NCBI GenBank assembly: GCA_947561585.1
Contig: CANNZV010000259.1
Location: 62,001 to 126,000 of the forward strand
From: Caprella mutica
Taxonomy: Eukaryota; Arthropoda; Malacostraca; Amphipoda; Caprellidae
Direction: 5' to 3'
DNA length: 64,000 nucleotides
Every line of letters starts with the position of its first letter. Position 1 is the stretch's first letter. Under the pieces are notes generated by a model, which was not told the DNA's origin, searched no databases, and saw only the letters and a program-made list of their open reading frames with translations. Below, piece after piece: positions 47,396-59,284 of this stretch. Position numbers and translations under genes: made by a program.

Positions 47396-47680
47396 GGCTC
47401 GCTTTATATCCCATTGCTTGTAGTTTTTATCCCACAGCTCACATTTTTTATCCCACGACTTGCATTTTTTATCCCACAGCTCGCATTTTTTATCCCACGG
47501 CTCTCATTTTTCATCCCACGGCTCTCATTTTTCATCAGACGGCTCTCATTTTTCATCCCACGGCTCTCATTTTTCATCCCACGGCTCGTATTTTTTATCC
47601 CACGGCTCGCGATTTGTATCCCACGGCTCGCGATTTTTATCCCACGGCTCAGATATGATATCCCCACGGCTCTTCAAATA
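47396..47680. repeat. 21-bp minisatellite
   Basis: About thirteen copies of a tcccacggctctcatttttca-like word. Because 21 is a multiple of three, all frames stay open on both strands and give spurious short proteins. Confidence 0.9.
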
Positions 47681-47737
47681 ACCTGTTGGTGAAATGGCGG
47701 CTCTTAGACAACAACTAATGCAATCTGGCCCTCACTG

Positions 47738-48270
47738 CCAGACTGGAAAACATAAATACTAACAGAGTTACTACTAACTTCATGCTTTCCCATTAGTGAT
47801 GTTTATCATCACAACAAGCCCAACTGTGAGGCATAAATGACTTATTTTACATTAGTTTTCACTGCGGAGTTGAAATTTATAAAATAATTTACTGATTTCT
47901 GCATTTTTTAGGATTAAAACGAGTAATTATTGTTCATTATAAATTCCTAACAGAGTTACTAGTCAATCTGAAATGAGTTATTATTCCACTCTGCCAGTCT
48001 GCAGAATATGGAACATTTTTCCAAGACTCTCTGCGGGAGTTTTTGAATGAAATTTTAGAAATTCGAGATCTCTGCGGGAGATTTTGAATTAATTCCTATG
48101 TTACCATTAATTTAACTGCGGGAGATTTTGAATTAATTCCTATGTTACCATTGCATTAATTTAGCTGCAGGAGATTCAGAATTTGCTGCTGAGAGTCAGA
48201 GAGTAGCTCTCTCTCAAATTAATTTTTAAAGTCTCTGCGGGAGAAGAGACACATTCTTCTGCCGAATGGC
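47738..48270. mobile_element. CCAGACTGG / CCAGTCTG composite element
   Basis: Bases 47738-47993 repeat the second half of the element inside LINE ORF1 (41691-41943). From 47994 (CCAGTCTGCAGAATATGG) to about 48270 the sequence is an inverted relative of the 46665-47204 element, with CTGCGGGAG words and TTCCTATGTTACCATT cores. No clean TSD was found. Confidence 0.55.
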
Positions 48271-48389
48271 CACTCTGGGCTCCCTGATACATCTACCTAA
48301 CGGCTAACTGATAAGTTTTTATTTACACCTCAGACTGAAAGTTTACAATAGTTACCCCATAAAATTACAATTAAAACCTGTAAATAAAA

Positions 48390-48575
48390 AGTAAATCACT
48401 CCTAAAATAGTCTCAAGAAATACACATGCATCAGGCATGAAGCATAAAGATGTTTCCAAGTGTAAAATCTTCACTAGGAACTCAAATTTCTCATTTAAAA
48501 GTATCTTAAATGTGGCGACCTGGATTCATTCTCTCACTAAAATGGCGACTTTCCTGCCACACATTAAAACATGGG
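48390..48575. repeat. Repeat copy without the 231-bp insertion seen at 54.3 kb
   Basis: The segment with ggcgacctggattcattctc and atggcgactttcctgcc recurs at about 54262-54309 plus 54557-54672. The copy here reads through where the other copy is interrupted, so it serves as the empty site. Confidence 0.6.
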
Positions 48576-48730
48576 TCAGGCGTCAGACTTGAATTTGATA
48601 CGACAATTACCGATCAAATTCTCTCCATTTATCATTAATCTGTATTCAAATTACCTATCTAATACAATGTACAGTGTTGCGCCGTAATATGGTGCGCCGC
48701 TCAGCTTTTAGATACGTATCGCAGGGGCAA

Positions 48731-48952
48731 GACTCTCTGCGGGAGTTTTTGATTGAATTTTAGAAATTTGAGATTTCTGCGGGAGAATTAATTCCTATGT
48801 TACCATTAATTTAGCTGCGGGAAATTTTGAATTAATTCCTATGTTACCATTAATTTAGCTGCGGGAGATTCGGAATCTGCTGCTGAGAGTCAGAGAATAA
48901 CTGTCTTTGAAATTAAAATCTCTGCGGGAGAAGAGACACATTCTGCAGACTG
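48731..48952. mobile_element. CCAGTCTG element, inverted and left-truncated
   Basis: It reads agactctctgcgggag ... cattctgcagactgg, the reverse orientation of the 46665-47204 element, with the same two core copies. It abuts the readable part of the next LINE at 48953. The left end is missing. Confidence 0.55.
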
Positions 48953-49731
48953 GGAGGACGAGATCATCACAGTCTGAATCTTTTGAAACCATAAGACACC
49001 GTAAAAAGAAGGATAAGAAGAAAACTAGAGTCAAGAGAAAAAACAACTCTGAAGATAGTCTCAATGAAAACCCTAAAAAACGCCTTGAACTGCAAACTGA
49101 CATCAACCACAATTTAGAAAACCCCCACCAACTGCAGGGAACTATGTCTGAAGTTAGTGGCATAATTTCTGAGTTTGAATCCTCCAACAATGACATTATC
49201 ATGAGTGAACAACAAACTCCAAATGCTAACAAACAAGCTGCACATTTATCACTACTGCCCACCAACACAGTAGAAAATGGAAATAACTTCACTGCTACAC
49301 ACTCAGCACCAGATCTAAACAGAGATATTGAAGAGCAAGTTACTAGCAAAAATTTTCATTCCAAAAAATATAGTAGAGTTGTGGCTTCTAAATTACCCCA
49401 AGAAAATGATTCAAATAAAACAAATAGAGCTAGAGTGGACCTAACATCTCTAAACGTAAGTGACATCCCATTAAGTACAAGACACCTGTACATTACTAGT
49501 AAAGACCCAAACAGAAAACTAACTTCATACAACCCATGTAAGCTTCAATCTGACTTGGATTCCATCTGTGGACCACTACATGCTGTTGAATACCAACATT
49601 CCGGATCACTGCTAGTTACTACTAAGTCTATAGATCAGGTGCAGAAAATGCTGAATGCTAATATTTTCAAGTCTCTAAATATACCTATTGTGACATCAAT
49701 TGCCTGGACTTCCTTCTATAATCAGCTATAG
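48953..49731 (+). pseudogene. LINE ORF1 remnant (no clear zinc knuckle)
   Basis: An open frame with a Lys/Arg-rich start (HRKKKDKKK), a Ser/Asn/Glu-rich middle and a C-terminal fold (RHLYITSKDP ... LLVTTKSI) like the RRM-type domain of LINE ORF1 proteins. It lacks its own start, since the upstream bases belong to a MITE, and it runs into the start of the endonuclease (TSFYNQL). This suggests an internal deletion of the ORF1 end and the ORF2 start. Confidence 0.5.
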
Positions 49732-52700
49732 ATTCATTAAATCCTCTCATACTAGCTCTCCAAGAAACTCAATTGAAACCCAACCATAAAGCATATCTCT
49801 CCTCATATCATTTCCCACCATTAAGGAAAGATAGAATAGATAGACAAGGTGGTGGTGTTGCACTATTTATACATAAATCAATACAATTTACTACTGTCCA
49901 GCTCAATACACCATTGGAAGCAATAGCTGCAAAAATTTTCTTCAAGAATCAACCCATTACAGTAGCCTCATTATACATACCACCAGACTATCTGCTGTCA
50001 GATCTACATATAAATCTGGAAAATCTCCTTGATCAACTGAATCCCCCCTTTCTAATAGCAGCAGATCTGAATGCATACCACCCTAGCTGAGGGTCTCCTA
50101 GGTCTAATGCAAGAGGAAGCTTCATTGACCATTTAATAGACAACAAATCACTAATAGTACTAAACACTGGAGAACCAACACATCTCTCCTATCAGGGAAA
50201 CTTTAGTCATATAGATGTTTCTATATGCACTACTGATATTGCTAGCAAATTCCAATGGCACCCACATCCTGACCCTCTAAATAGTGATCATTTCCCACTG
50301 ATTATAACAACCTCCTTATCAACCATTACTGAAAAACCAATACTAAGGTGGCAATACAAAAATGCTGACTGGAGCTCTTTTACTAGAGATATAAATCTTC
50401 CAACATCCTATTCAACACCAAACTCGGCATGCAAAGATGTGATGGGCACAATAACTAATTCAGCACTGAAACATATCCCACAAACATCAAAAATCCCAAA
50501 GTACCCATCATGCTATTGGTGGACTGATGAATGTACAACTGCAAAGAGAAAAAAGAATAGAGCTTTAAATAAATATAAAAATCATGTAGGTGATCTAAAC
50601 ATGTGGAATGGATTTATTAAATTAAAACTAATATTTAGGAAAACTATTCTAGAAGCTAGGAAACAGAATTGGAAGATTTTTCTATCCCATTTTTCATCCA
50701 CTACCTCATCAACTGATGTCTGGAGGCAGGTTCGTTGCCTTAGAAATAACCCTCCTTCCAACAAGTTTATTCTGAAGGTAGACGACATGTTTCTTACTAC
50801 TGCTCCTGAAGTTGCAGAGTGTATGGCTGAGTTTTTCTCTCAAAAGAGTAATGGTATCTACAGTGACCAAATTTTTTCAAGGCATAAAGGGGATGAAGAA
50901 AAGATTCCTATTGCTTTCTCTCTCGATAATACAGACTCTTACAATGCACCTTTTAGACTAACTGAACTTGAACATTCTCTAGCAGTATCTAAATCTAAAA
51001 CATCAGGAACAGACAATATTCTTTATGAACTGCTGAAACACCTCACAACAGACCAATTAACCTCCTTGCTCAATTTCTATAACTATATATATATATATAT
51101 ATATGAGACAGGTTACCCTATACAATGGAGTCAAGGACTTATTATTACAATACCCAAACAAAACAAACCCTCTCATTTGAAAGAATCTTACCGACCTATA
51201 ACTTTAACAAACTGTTTATCTAAACTTCTGGAGCGTATGATTACTAGACGCCTACAAGAATTTTTAGAATCTACCAATTTTTACACTCCTGATCAAAACG
51301 GATTTAGGTCTGGGCACAACACCTTAGATGGACTATACAAACTTGAACACTATGCTCGAAATGCAATTCTCAACAGAAAATATTGTGTCGCTATATTTCT
51401 GGATATCACAAGCGCCTTTTATTCTGTTTGGCACTATGGTTTGTTTTCTAAATTAAACAAACTTGGATTAGAAGGTAATCTAAGCAGGTTTGTTTCTCAA
51501 TTCCTACAATCACGCACAATTAAAGTGAGAATTAGTTCAACTATCTCATCTTCTCATCCCATTAGAAGTGGTGTCCCTCAGGGCTCTGTGATAAGTCCAA
51601 CACTCTTCTCTATCTACATAAATGATATCTTTGATAATCTACCTGATCAGGTTCACTCATCTCTATATGCAGACGATGGGGCTCTCTGGGTAGTTAATGA
51701 TTCTCTTGAAAGTGCAATTCAGATTGCACAATTGGCACTTGACAGGATTACTGATTGGTCTAGAAAATGGGGGTTATCTCTCTCACCTCAAAAGACTAAC
51801 AGTATCATCTTCTCCCTCAGACGAGCACAAAATCCTACACAAGTGAAACTTGACAACTGGCCTATACCATATGTAACAAATACTAAATTCTTTGGTGTTA
51901 TATTTGACAAGCAACTTACTTGGAAGCAACATATAGCAGAGTTGAAACAGAGATGCACCAAAGACATAAGATTGCTAAGAGTAATTGCAGCTAGCAAATG
52001 GGGTGCAGATTATCAAACACTGAGAAGTTTGTATGTCTCCCTAATACTACCAAAAATTGATTATGCCAGCCCACTATTCGATGACGCTTCAAACACAAAT
52101 CTTCTTGTGCTTGAAAGATTACAATATGCAGCCATTCGAGTAATCCTTGGTGCAATAAAATGCACATCTTTAGATAAACTCAATGCCGAAGCTAATTTGC
52201 TGCCACTCAAGTACAGACGTAAAATGTTGTTAGCCCAATATGGCTGGAGAGTCTTTTCAATTCCTGGTCACTCCATAAGAAATCTATTGATGGGCTTAGA
52301 AGACTTTGGACTGTACCTTGACACTGACTATGAATTATCTGCCATTACTAGGCTAAAGAGAGAACTTGATAGTCTATCTGTGAGTATTGACTGTATACCA
52401 GTCATACAAAGACACTTGAAATATAGATACTCTCCACTTCCTGTAAAAGATACGCTAGCTACAAATAAAAAATCTGAACTGACTACAACAGAGTGGAAGC
52501 TTAAATTTTCTCATCTCTCATCCATGCATAATCAGAGAATGGAAATCTTTACTGATGGCTCAGTGAATAACAGGGAGAGCGGTTGTGGAGTCTGGAATGA
52601 GAACTTCTCTTTGACTGCTCATCTCCCTTCTAAGACATCTGTGTTTACAGCTGAACTGTATGCAATTTACTCAGCACTATCTTTCGTAAAGAATCTTAAT

Positions 52701-53975
52701 GACCAATATGTATTGTACACAGACTCACTTAGTGCAATCAGAGCCCTTCAGTCGATGAATACTTCATCTCATTCAGGCGGCTAACATAGCCCATGGAAGC
52801 CGTTACAATCGTGTTAGCTTCTAGTGTAGATTTAGAAACGAGGGAGAGTACACGTGTGTGCGTCGCTCTCAGACCTGACTGAGTAAGTTGAGTAACGATT
52901 CTCGTTAGCACAACAGCTGATGTTAACTTACACATTATTCTTCATAATACTTTAGGTATCTGATCATTTTGCTCAATAATTTTCTCATCTATGGACATTT
53001 AACTGATGTAAGAAGATTAATTGATGAATATTTAGGCAACAGATGCAATGTTAATGACTTGAATAAGCGTTTGGTGGAGCGTTTGCTAGATGCGTGCACC
53101 CTCCCTCGTTTCTCAAACGTCACTGGCCGTGTGCGAATGCTCCCTGTACTGTCAGTCTGTTGCTAGGGTGACGTCATATGTGTGCTGTGACGTCACCACA
53201 CGACACAGCGGAACAACAACAAGACGCCAAGGAAGCTGTTTTGACTGAAGCGAAGAGATACAAGGAAGCTCACTTGACTAATTGCTAACAACAAGGTATT
53301 AACACGATGGTTCCGCTTATACGTTGTTGGTTTAGCCGTTACACCGCTTCCTTAGTACTCTAACTTCCTTGATCTCATTACCTTGTACACTGGATTGCAG
53401 ATATACTTCAGAAAACTCCTACTAACATGTTAATAATCGAATGGATTCCTTGTCATTGTAACATAGAGGGGAGTGAGAGAGCAGATAAATTAACTAAAGC
53501 TGCTCTACTAACTGAAGGAAGAACAAATGTTTCTCCCCCCAAAAATGAAATGTCTAGAACCATGCAGAATCATTACTTTGAGAAATGGAAAGAAAAGTGG
53601 TCAACTCTCCCTGAAGAAAACAGAAGATTCAAACCAATTCTTGGACCAACTAATTTCTCTAATGAGCCCCGATGTTGGCAAGTACCCCTTACAAGAATAC
53701 GCCTAAATACAAGTTTATTATCTCATGGCCATCTCTTCAGAAGGGAGCTTCCTCCACAATGCAATCTATGCCAGAGCCTCCTCACTCATCACCATGTTCT
53801 GACAACCTGCCCTAGATATGCCCATGAGAGAAGTATTTTAATGAGTAAATGCCAAGAAATGAAAATCCAATTAATGAAAATCCAATTCAACCTACAAGCT
53901 GTTCTGTCAAATGAAAGTGTGGCTGCCCCTTTGATTCAATTCCTGGAGAATATCCATATAATCACCAACCTGTAG
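49732..53975 (+). pseudogene. LINE ORF2: endonuclease, RT, RNase H (one stop codon and one insertion)
   Basis: The endonuclease includes LALQETQ, RIDRQGGGVALF, IAADLNAYHPS and NSDHFPLI. The frame is open except for TGA at 50088-50090, at a position where a Trp is usual after AYHP(S). The RT includes SGTDNILYE, YRPITLTN, NGFRSGHNT, AIFLDITSAF, SGVPQGSVISP and YADD at 51666-51677. A (TA)n run at about 51083-51104 adds a YIYIY stretch. RNase H (EIFTDGSV, TAELYAI, YTDSLSA) is split at 52774 by a 598-bp insertion and continues from 53380 (EWIPCHCN, ERADKLTKAA). The end has a CNLCQSLLTHHHVLTTC knuckle. Insert plus duplication is 606 bp, so the frame is the same on both sides. Confidence 0.8.
52774..53371. 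mobile_element. 598-bp hAT-like nonautonomous element inside LINE RNase H
   Basis: It is flanked by ATCTCATT at 52766-52773 and 53372-53379 (8 bp). The ends CAGGCGGCTAA and the inverted right end CAAGGAAGTTA match imperfectly, with a second matching block (GGAAGC(C/G)G) 20 bases in. Interior motifs such as gagggagagtacacgtgtg and its rough inverse at about 53100-53150 form a loose palindrome. Two TGACGTCA palindromes lie at 53169-53176 and 53188-53195. No transposase. Confidence 0.75.
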
Positions 53976-54261
53976 AAATCTCATTTCACTCTAACAGGCA
54001 CTCTGGCCAGGGACGGTGATGTGCCATACTCTTCAAACAACAACAATTAATTAGAAAATTGTCACCAGATAATTCAGAAGACTAATTTCAAGACCTCAAT
54101 AGTCGCCAGATAAACTTCATGCATCTTTTGCAAATTTGCAGACTGGGTTGTGTCACGTGTGGACTGGACCATGTTCCAAAGTATGACCAAAGTTGCCAGT
54201 ATATTGGCGACTTTTGAGGTGTGAAATAAGTTGAAAAACCTATATTTAACAATTTAATTAT

Positions 54262-54672
54262 TAATAAAACAGTCTCAATACATATACATCAGACATGAAG
54301 CAAAAGGATGTTACCAACCCTGTTTCACTTTCAGAGGCTGGAAAATTGTAAGCCAATTTTCGGGTCAAAATTTTCCTAAAATTCTGAGCCAAGCCAATTT
54401 GGCTCATTTTTTGAAGATTTAAAGCCAAAATTAACATGGGAACATAGGAATTAATTCAAAATTTAAAGCCAATTAGACATATCTGAGTTTTGACCTTTTG
54501 AAATCTAAGCCAATTAATTGGCTTTAACAGACATACTCTGTAATATGGGTTACCAAGTGTAAAAACTTCATCAGGAAGTCAAATTTCTTCTTTAAAGTGT
54601 CTTAAATGTGGCGACCTGTATCCATTTTCTCACTAAACTGGCGACTTTCCTACCTCACTTATAAACATGGGG
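54262..54672. repeat. Repeat copy interrupted by a 231-bp element
   Basis: This is the second copy of the 48390-48575 repeat (gcgacctgtatccattttct, ctggcgactttcctacc). The element at 54318-54548 splits it. Confidence 0.6.
54318..54548. mobile_element. 231-bp small element with AAGCCAATT words (8-bp TSD)
   Basis: It is flanked by GTTACCAA at 54310-54317 and 54549-54556. The paralogous repeat at 48.45 kb lacks it. The interior has AAGCCAATT words on both sides of a GAACATAGGAATTAATTC core. End similarity is weak (CCCTGTTTCA and inverted CCATATTACA). Confidence 0.65.
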
Positions 54673-54713
54673 GCTGGAGGAGGACTGGAGCACTATCTGG
54701 TTTCCAGTCTGTA

Positions 54714-54941
54714 TTTCGTGGTAAATTCCACCGACATTTTGGTGGAATTTTTCTCCATTGAAAATAATATTCTGGCAAAGTTGGTGGATTTTTAGCTATT
54801 TGTTCCTATGTTATCATTAATATTTGGTGGAAAAATGGGTAAAATGTTGCTGTTGGTAGATCAGCCAAATTATTATTACTGTAAATTAATGGTGGATTTT
54901 TTCATAATGTCAGTGGAATTTTTGCACCAAATACAGACTGG
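54714..54941. mobile_element. 228-bp CCAGTCTG element with GGTGGAATTT words
   Basis: The ends CCAGTCTGTATTTCG and CAAATACAGACTGG are inverted copies. The interior has GGTGGAATTT / GGTGGATTTTT words around a TTCCTATGTTATCATT core. The flanks do not show a matching 8-bp duplication, so the TSD has decayed or one end is recombined. Confidence 0.55.
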
Positions 54942-55370
54942 TTGGCTGTGGGAGACTCAGAGACTGAAGGAGCTTGAGGCCAACTGGCCCAGTAAAATAG
55001 TGTGGTTCATAAACTCTCCATTTGTCACCACAAAAATCACCAAATTTTAAACCAAGTATATTAGTATGATTCGTAAACTCTCAATTTGTCTTTCCAAAAA
55101 TAACCAAATTTCTCCAAAATTATCAAATTATCATAAATTCTCTCCAAAATAATATTGTAGCATAGGAGAAAAATAGATATTTCTCGTCAATTGTAATTAA
55201 AGGGCTCAAAATAACTGTCACAAACTCTTGGACATGTCCGACATGCTTTACTACCTGGATTTTAAAGTATAGACAAAGTAAATTCCACTGACAAGTGACT
55301 TGTCAGCCATGTTTTAAAGTATGGACAAAGTTGCCAGCCAGACTGTATTTCATGTTAGATTCCACAGTAA
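54942..55370. other. Repeat debris, no gene
   Basis: AT-rich sequence with ACCAAATTT and CTCTCCAAAAT words and a CCAGACTGT motif near 55335. Probably decayed relatives of the small elements on both sides. Confidence 0.35.
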
Positions 55371-56476
55371 ATTTGTGATTTAGAGCCCCCACCTATTTTT
55401 GATATTTTGAAACTTTCCATAGGTTTCAGTAGCCTTTTTAAGACGTTTTTCAAGAATACCATGTTAGAGAGTAGTGTCGGACCGGGTGGCTTTGCGCATT
55501 TTCCGCATACTTTGATTTTACGAAAAAACTTAAGAAGTCAGCAATCTGATTTTTTGTGTGCAGATAGATGAAGGGTAGACCTAGGTGCATACAAAGTTTC
55601 AGTTCTCTAAGTTTATTAGAAAAAAGTTATCATTGGAAAACTGTGCGCAAAGATCGTGGGGGAAATCCGGGAGAATTTTGTGCACTAACCGGGTATCAAT
55701 CCCCATAGACTCAATGGTGATTGATCCTACAGAAAAGTTTATGGAAGCTAATTTCTAATATGTTTAACTCAACATTCCTAAGATCGTCAAGTTAGTTTTT
55801 TTTAAATTTTGATCTAGATATTTTATTCTCAATTTCATTTTTCATATTTTATCATTACCTTCGCAGAATGCGGAAATGTTTTATTTTAGACGGCATTTAT
55901 TTATCATCTTATTAGTTATTATTCGCTTAACTGAAAAAATATTCAACTAAATTGCCTGAAATTTGGTTGAAATATTGGTCAATATACAGGAACCATTTTG
56001 TTAAATTTTGGTAGCGATCGGGTCAAAGATCAAGGTCAAGGTAATTTTTAACCCAAAACGTATAAAACCAAATTGTCTGAAATTTGACTGGACCATTGGA
56101 CAATGTCCATGAACCATCTAGTAGAATTGTGGGAGTGATCTGGTCCAAGGTCTAGATCATTTATAATTCAATAACTCAAAAAGTATTGAACCATATTGCA
56201 TGAAACTTGCCCCCTCAGGCCATCCACCCTTGCTGTGGGGAGGGGGATTGAGTAGGCCGATAATGGTAGAGGCTATACTAGCTGGGGGTCTCGACCCTCA
56301 GGAGGATTCAATCATGCTAGGTTGGCTCTACCTGAGGCTCCAGACTAATAGAATGGTGTGGACAGACTCATTGGATACTGACTTGGAACATTGAAATTGG
56401 CCCAACTATGGAGAAAATAGGTGAGGAAGGAGACCCCATATAAAACCCCTCTAGCTATAGAGCCTAAATAGTAACC

Positions 56477-57546
56477 ATGATAAAGTTTACAAAAGAAATA
56501 AACGCTAACGGCGTTAACGGGGCTCCCATTGCAGAATGCAGTGAGAATGACGCGCCCGGTCAGTTCCCCATTGTTCAGGTGGAGGCTGTTCGTGACTCAA
56601 TTACTGATCCAGGGCTTGGTGGTCACCAGGCCAGCCCTGTTCTTGTGGGAAAAAAAATATGACTGGCGCTCAAGGGTTTAGTGGTGACCAGGCTAACCTG
56701 CCCAAAGTGACTGGCATAGATGATGAAAATCAAAAAGAGAATAACCTGAAAGGAATGGAATGTAGTGAACAGAAAGAGAAAACCCAATAGACCTGGAAAG
56801 AGTTACAGAGAACTGAAGAAGTTGCAACAATTTGATAGTTTGTTCAGAACGAATGAACCTTACTTCAGTAAATACTTTGACATCATCAAGTTCCCTGATT
56901 GTAACATCATGGAGGACGTCAGTGCTATACGAATGGACCGAGAAATCAGAGAAGAACTTGGTGAAGTGAAGATAAGGAAATCTGGTCGTAATGGTCACTT
57001 CATTGAAGTAAAGAACAGAATTCGAGCTTCAAAAATAGAAACTATTGACAAAATAGCCGATCAACCTGTTGTCGTATATAAACATAAAAAGTTTAATCAA
57101 GTGAAAGGAGTTATACGAGCTAAATGTCTGAAGCATGATAGTGAAGAAGAAATTAAAGAACATTTGAAATCACAGGACGTAAACGAAGTTAGGAGAGTAA
57201 CTATAAAGAAGAATGGCGAAATTATCAAAACAGATGTATACATTCTAATCTTCAACCGACTTGTATGCCCAAAGACCATCAAAATCCCAGATTGGCTAAT
57301 CATAAAAGTTGACGAGTATAATTGTGCTACAACTGCCTTAAATACGGACACATATCCAAGTACTGCAAGAACCAAGAAAAAACCTGTTTCAAATGTTCCC
57401 GTAAAGGTCATCTCAAAGATAATTGTACTTCAGATATAAGATGTCTCCACTGTAAAGAAAATCACTTTAGCAACAATAAATCTTGTCCCAGATACCAATG
57501 TGAAATAAAAATAATAAATATGCAAATGAAAGAGAAAATTCCCTAA
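56477..57546 (+). pseudogene. LINE ORF1 remnant with three CCHC zinc knuckles
   Basis: It begins at ATG 56477 and shifts frame in an A-run near 56650, then again at about 57322. The middle part (56765-57320) includes PIVVYKHKKF-like and KCLKHDSEEEIKEHL motifs typical of the region before the knuckles. The knuckles are CYNCLKYGHISKYC, CFKCSRKGHLKDNC and CLHCKENHFSNNKSC (57322-57500). The end to about 57750 is Gln/Thr/Ser-rich. Confidence 0.65.
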
Positions 57547-58179
57547 CCAGAGGCTATTGAGAGAGTTTTGGGCCTCTGTCCTGAATATGAGACTCTCTTC
57601 CTCAGCCATGAACATACAGCTGAAACTGATGAACTCACCCTGCAACAACAGACCACTTCAAATGTTACCAGCACCTCAAATGTTCACACATTTGATGTGT
57701 CAGAGAGCTGCAGCAATGCAACAGCCTCTGCTAAAACTTTCCCAAACCATTAACAAACAACAACAGAAATAACCAATCACCAAGAAAAAGACCTCAATCT
57801 AAAGTACTCATTAAAATTAAATCAAAGAATCATAAACCAAACATAAATTCCACTAAAGGACCAACAACCAGTCCTCTCCCCTCAAAGTCAACCCAAAGAA
57901 ATCACTCACTTCCAGAAATTAGTATTATGAAACAAAATAATCAACACCAAAGTGTTGTGGAATATGATGCGAGTGAGGAAGAAAAGAGCGATGAACCCTC
58001 ACAAGCTAGAGAAATGAATAAAAGACTCCTATCCCCGACTATATAGACAACCTCGACAAAGAGAACAAACACAAGAAAATCTACTGAAAATCTGCAACGA
58101 ATACCAACTCTTGGATACCAAAATAAACACTCCAATAAGAAAACTTGATGAACAATATCATTCAATCGAATATTCAAGC

Positions 58180-59265
58180 AATCTATACTCACTTTACTGA
58201 TCTTAAATATTTACTGAATATGCATAACCCCATATGCATATGTCTTCAAGAAACCCTAATAAATAATTGACCTATATATCCACCCTCAGGATATAAAATC
58301 CTAACATCAAATCCCCACAAGAAATGATAACCATGAAAGAGGCACTGCTATCCTCATCAGGAACAATATATTCCATAAGCAAATAAACTTGAATACTAAT
58401 TTACAAGCAGTTGCAGCCAAAGTTTATATCGATAAGATATACACAATCTGCTCCCTATACCTCCCACATAATGAAATCACCAAAAGAGACTTATCACAAC
58501 TCAGTGATCTATTTCAGCCCCCCTTCCTCATCTTGGGTAACTTTAATGCAAAAAGTCCAATTTGGGGAGGAGATACGGTCATCAGGGCAGATGCTCGTGG
58601 CCGAATAATAGAAGAACTTATCTTAGATCACCCTATATCAATACTGAATAATAACATGCCCACCCACTACCATATCCAAATGAACTCCTACTCTACAATA
58701 GATCTCTCCATATGCTTATCTGACTGTGTGGGTGAGTTTGAATTCTCACGTTGATGACATTCTCCATGGAAGCGACCAATTCACCTGAAAATAAAAAATA
58801 TAGATGCCAATATCCCTGAACAACCTAATAGATATAACTTCAAAAAGGCAGATTGGTCATAATTCTGCACATTAACTGAAGTCTTTGATAATATAAATGA
58901 GCATCCAAACATAAATGAATTAATAGCTAGAACATATTTCCAATATTTTCACCACTGCTGCTGATGCATCGATCCCCATGAAATCAACCAAACCCAGAAA
59001 GCCTCCAATTCCCTGGTGGGACGATGAACTAACCAGACTCAAAAGAGATAGAAGTAGAGCAGAACGCACACTCAGAAGAAACCATACAATAGAAAATGTA
59101 ATAGCATACAATAGAACCAAAGCAAAGCTAAGATACTTCTCAAACATTGCAAAATGCCAATCATGGCAGAAATATATCTCTTCAATAAACCAAAACACAA
59201 CCCTAAACCAAATCTGGAAAAAGGTCCACATAATTGGTGGTAAATTTAAGAAACACCCTCAATAA
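58180..59265 (+). pseudogene. LINE endonuclease remnant
   Basis: The start (ICICLQET, about 58215) and later parts (LILGNFNAKSPIWGGD at about 58530-58580; TIDLSICLSD at about 58700) belong to an AP-like endonuclease, with several frameshifts and stops. A following stretch (KPPIPWWDDELTRLKRDRSR, 58978-59265) is the usual linker before RT. Confidence 0.65.
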
Positions 59266-59284
59266 TAGACAACATTTCATAGCA

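Larger units (their letters stand above)
46470..48730. repeat. Inverted-repeat-bounded mosaic of small elements
   Basis: The sequence tctaaaagctgagcggcgca at about 46492-46516 recurs inverted at about 48690-48716. The match extends weakly to a caggggc word outside and to gtac/actgta words inside. Between them lie two CCAGTCTG-type elements, a 21-bp minisatellite and a shared non-coding segment. It may be one larger transposon filled by later insertions. Confidence 0.45.
48953..54045 (+). mobile_element. I-like LINE with RNase H, interrupted by a hAT-like element
   Basis: ORF1 and ORF2 remnants are described separately. After ORF2 a short 3' region ends near caacaacaattaatt (about 54040). The order of domains (endonuclease, RT, RNase H, zinc knuckle) fits the I group of LINEs. 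A fragment of a related copy lies at the right end of the window. Confidence 0.65.

Noticed and set aside
54714..54941. Target duplication for the GGTGGAATTT element
   Set aside because: The flanks TCTGGTTT and TTGGCTGT do not match well enough, so only the inverted ends are reported.
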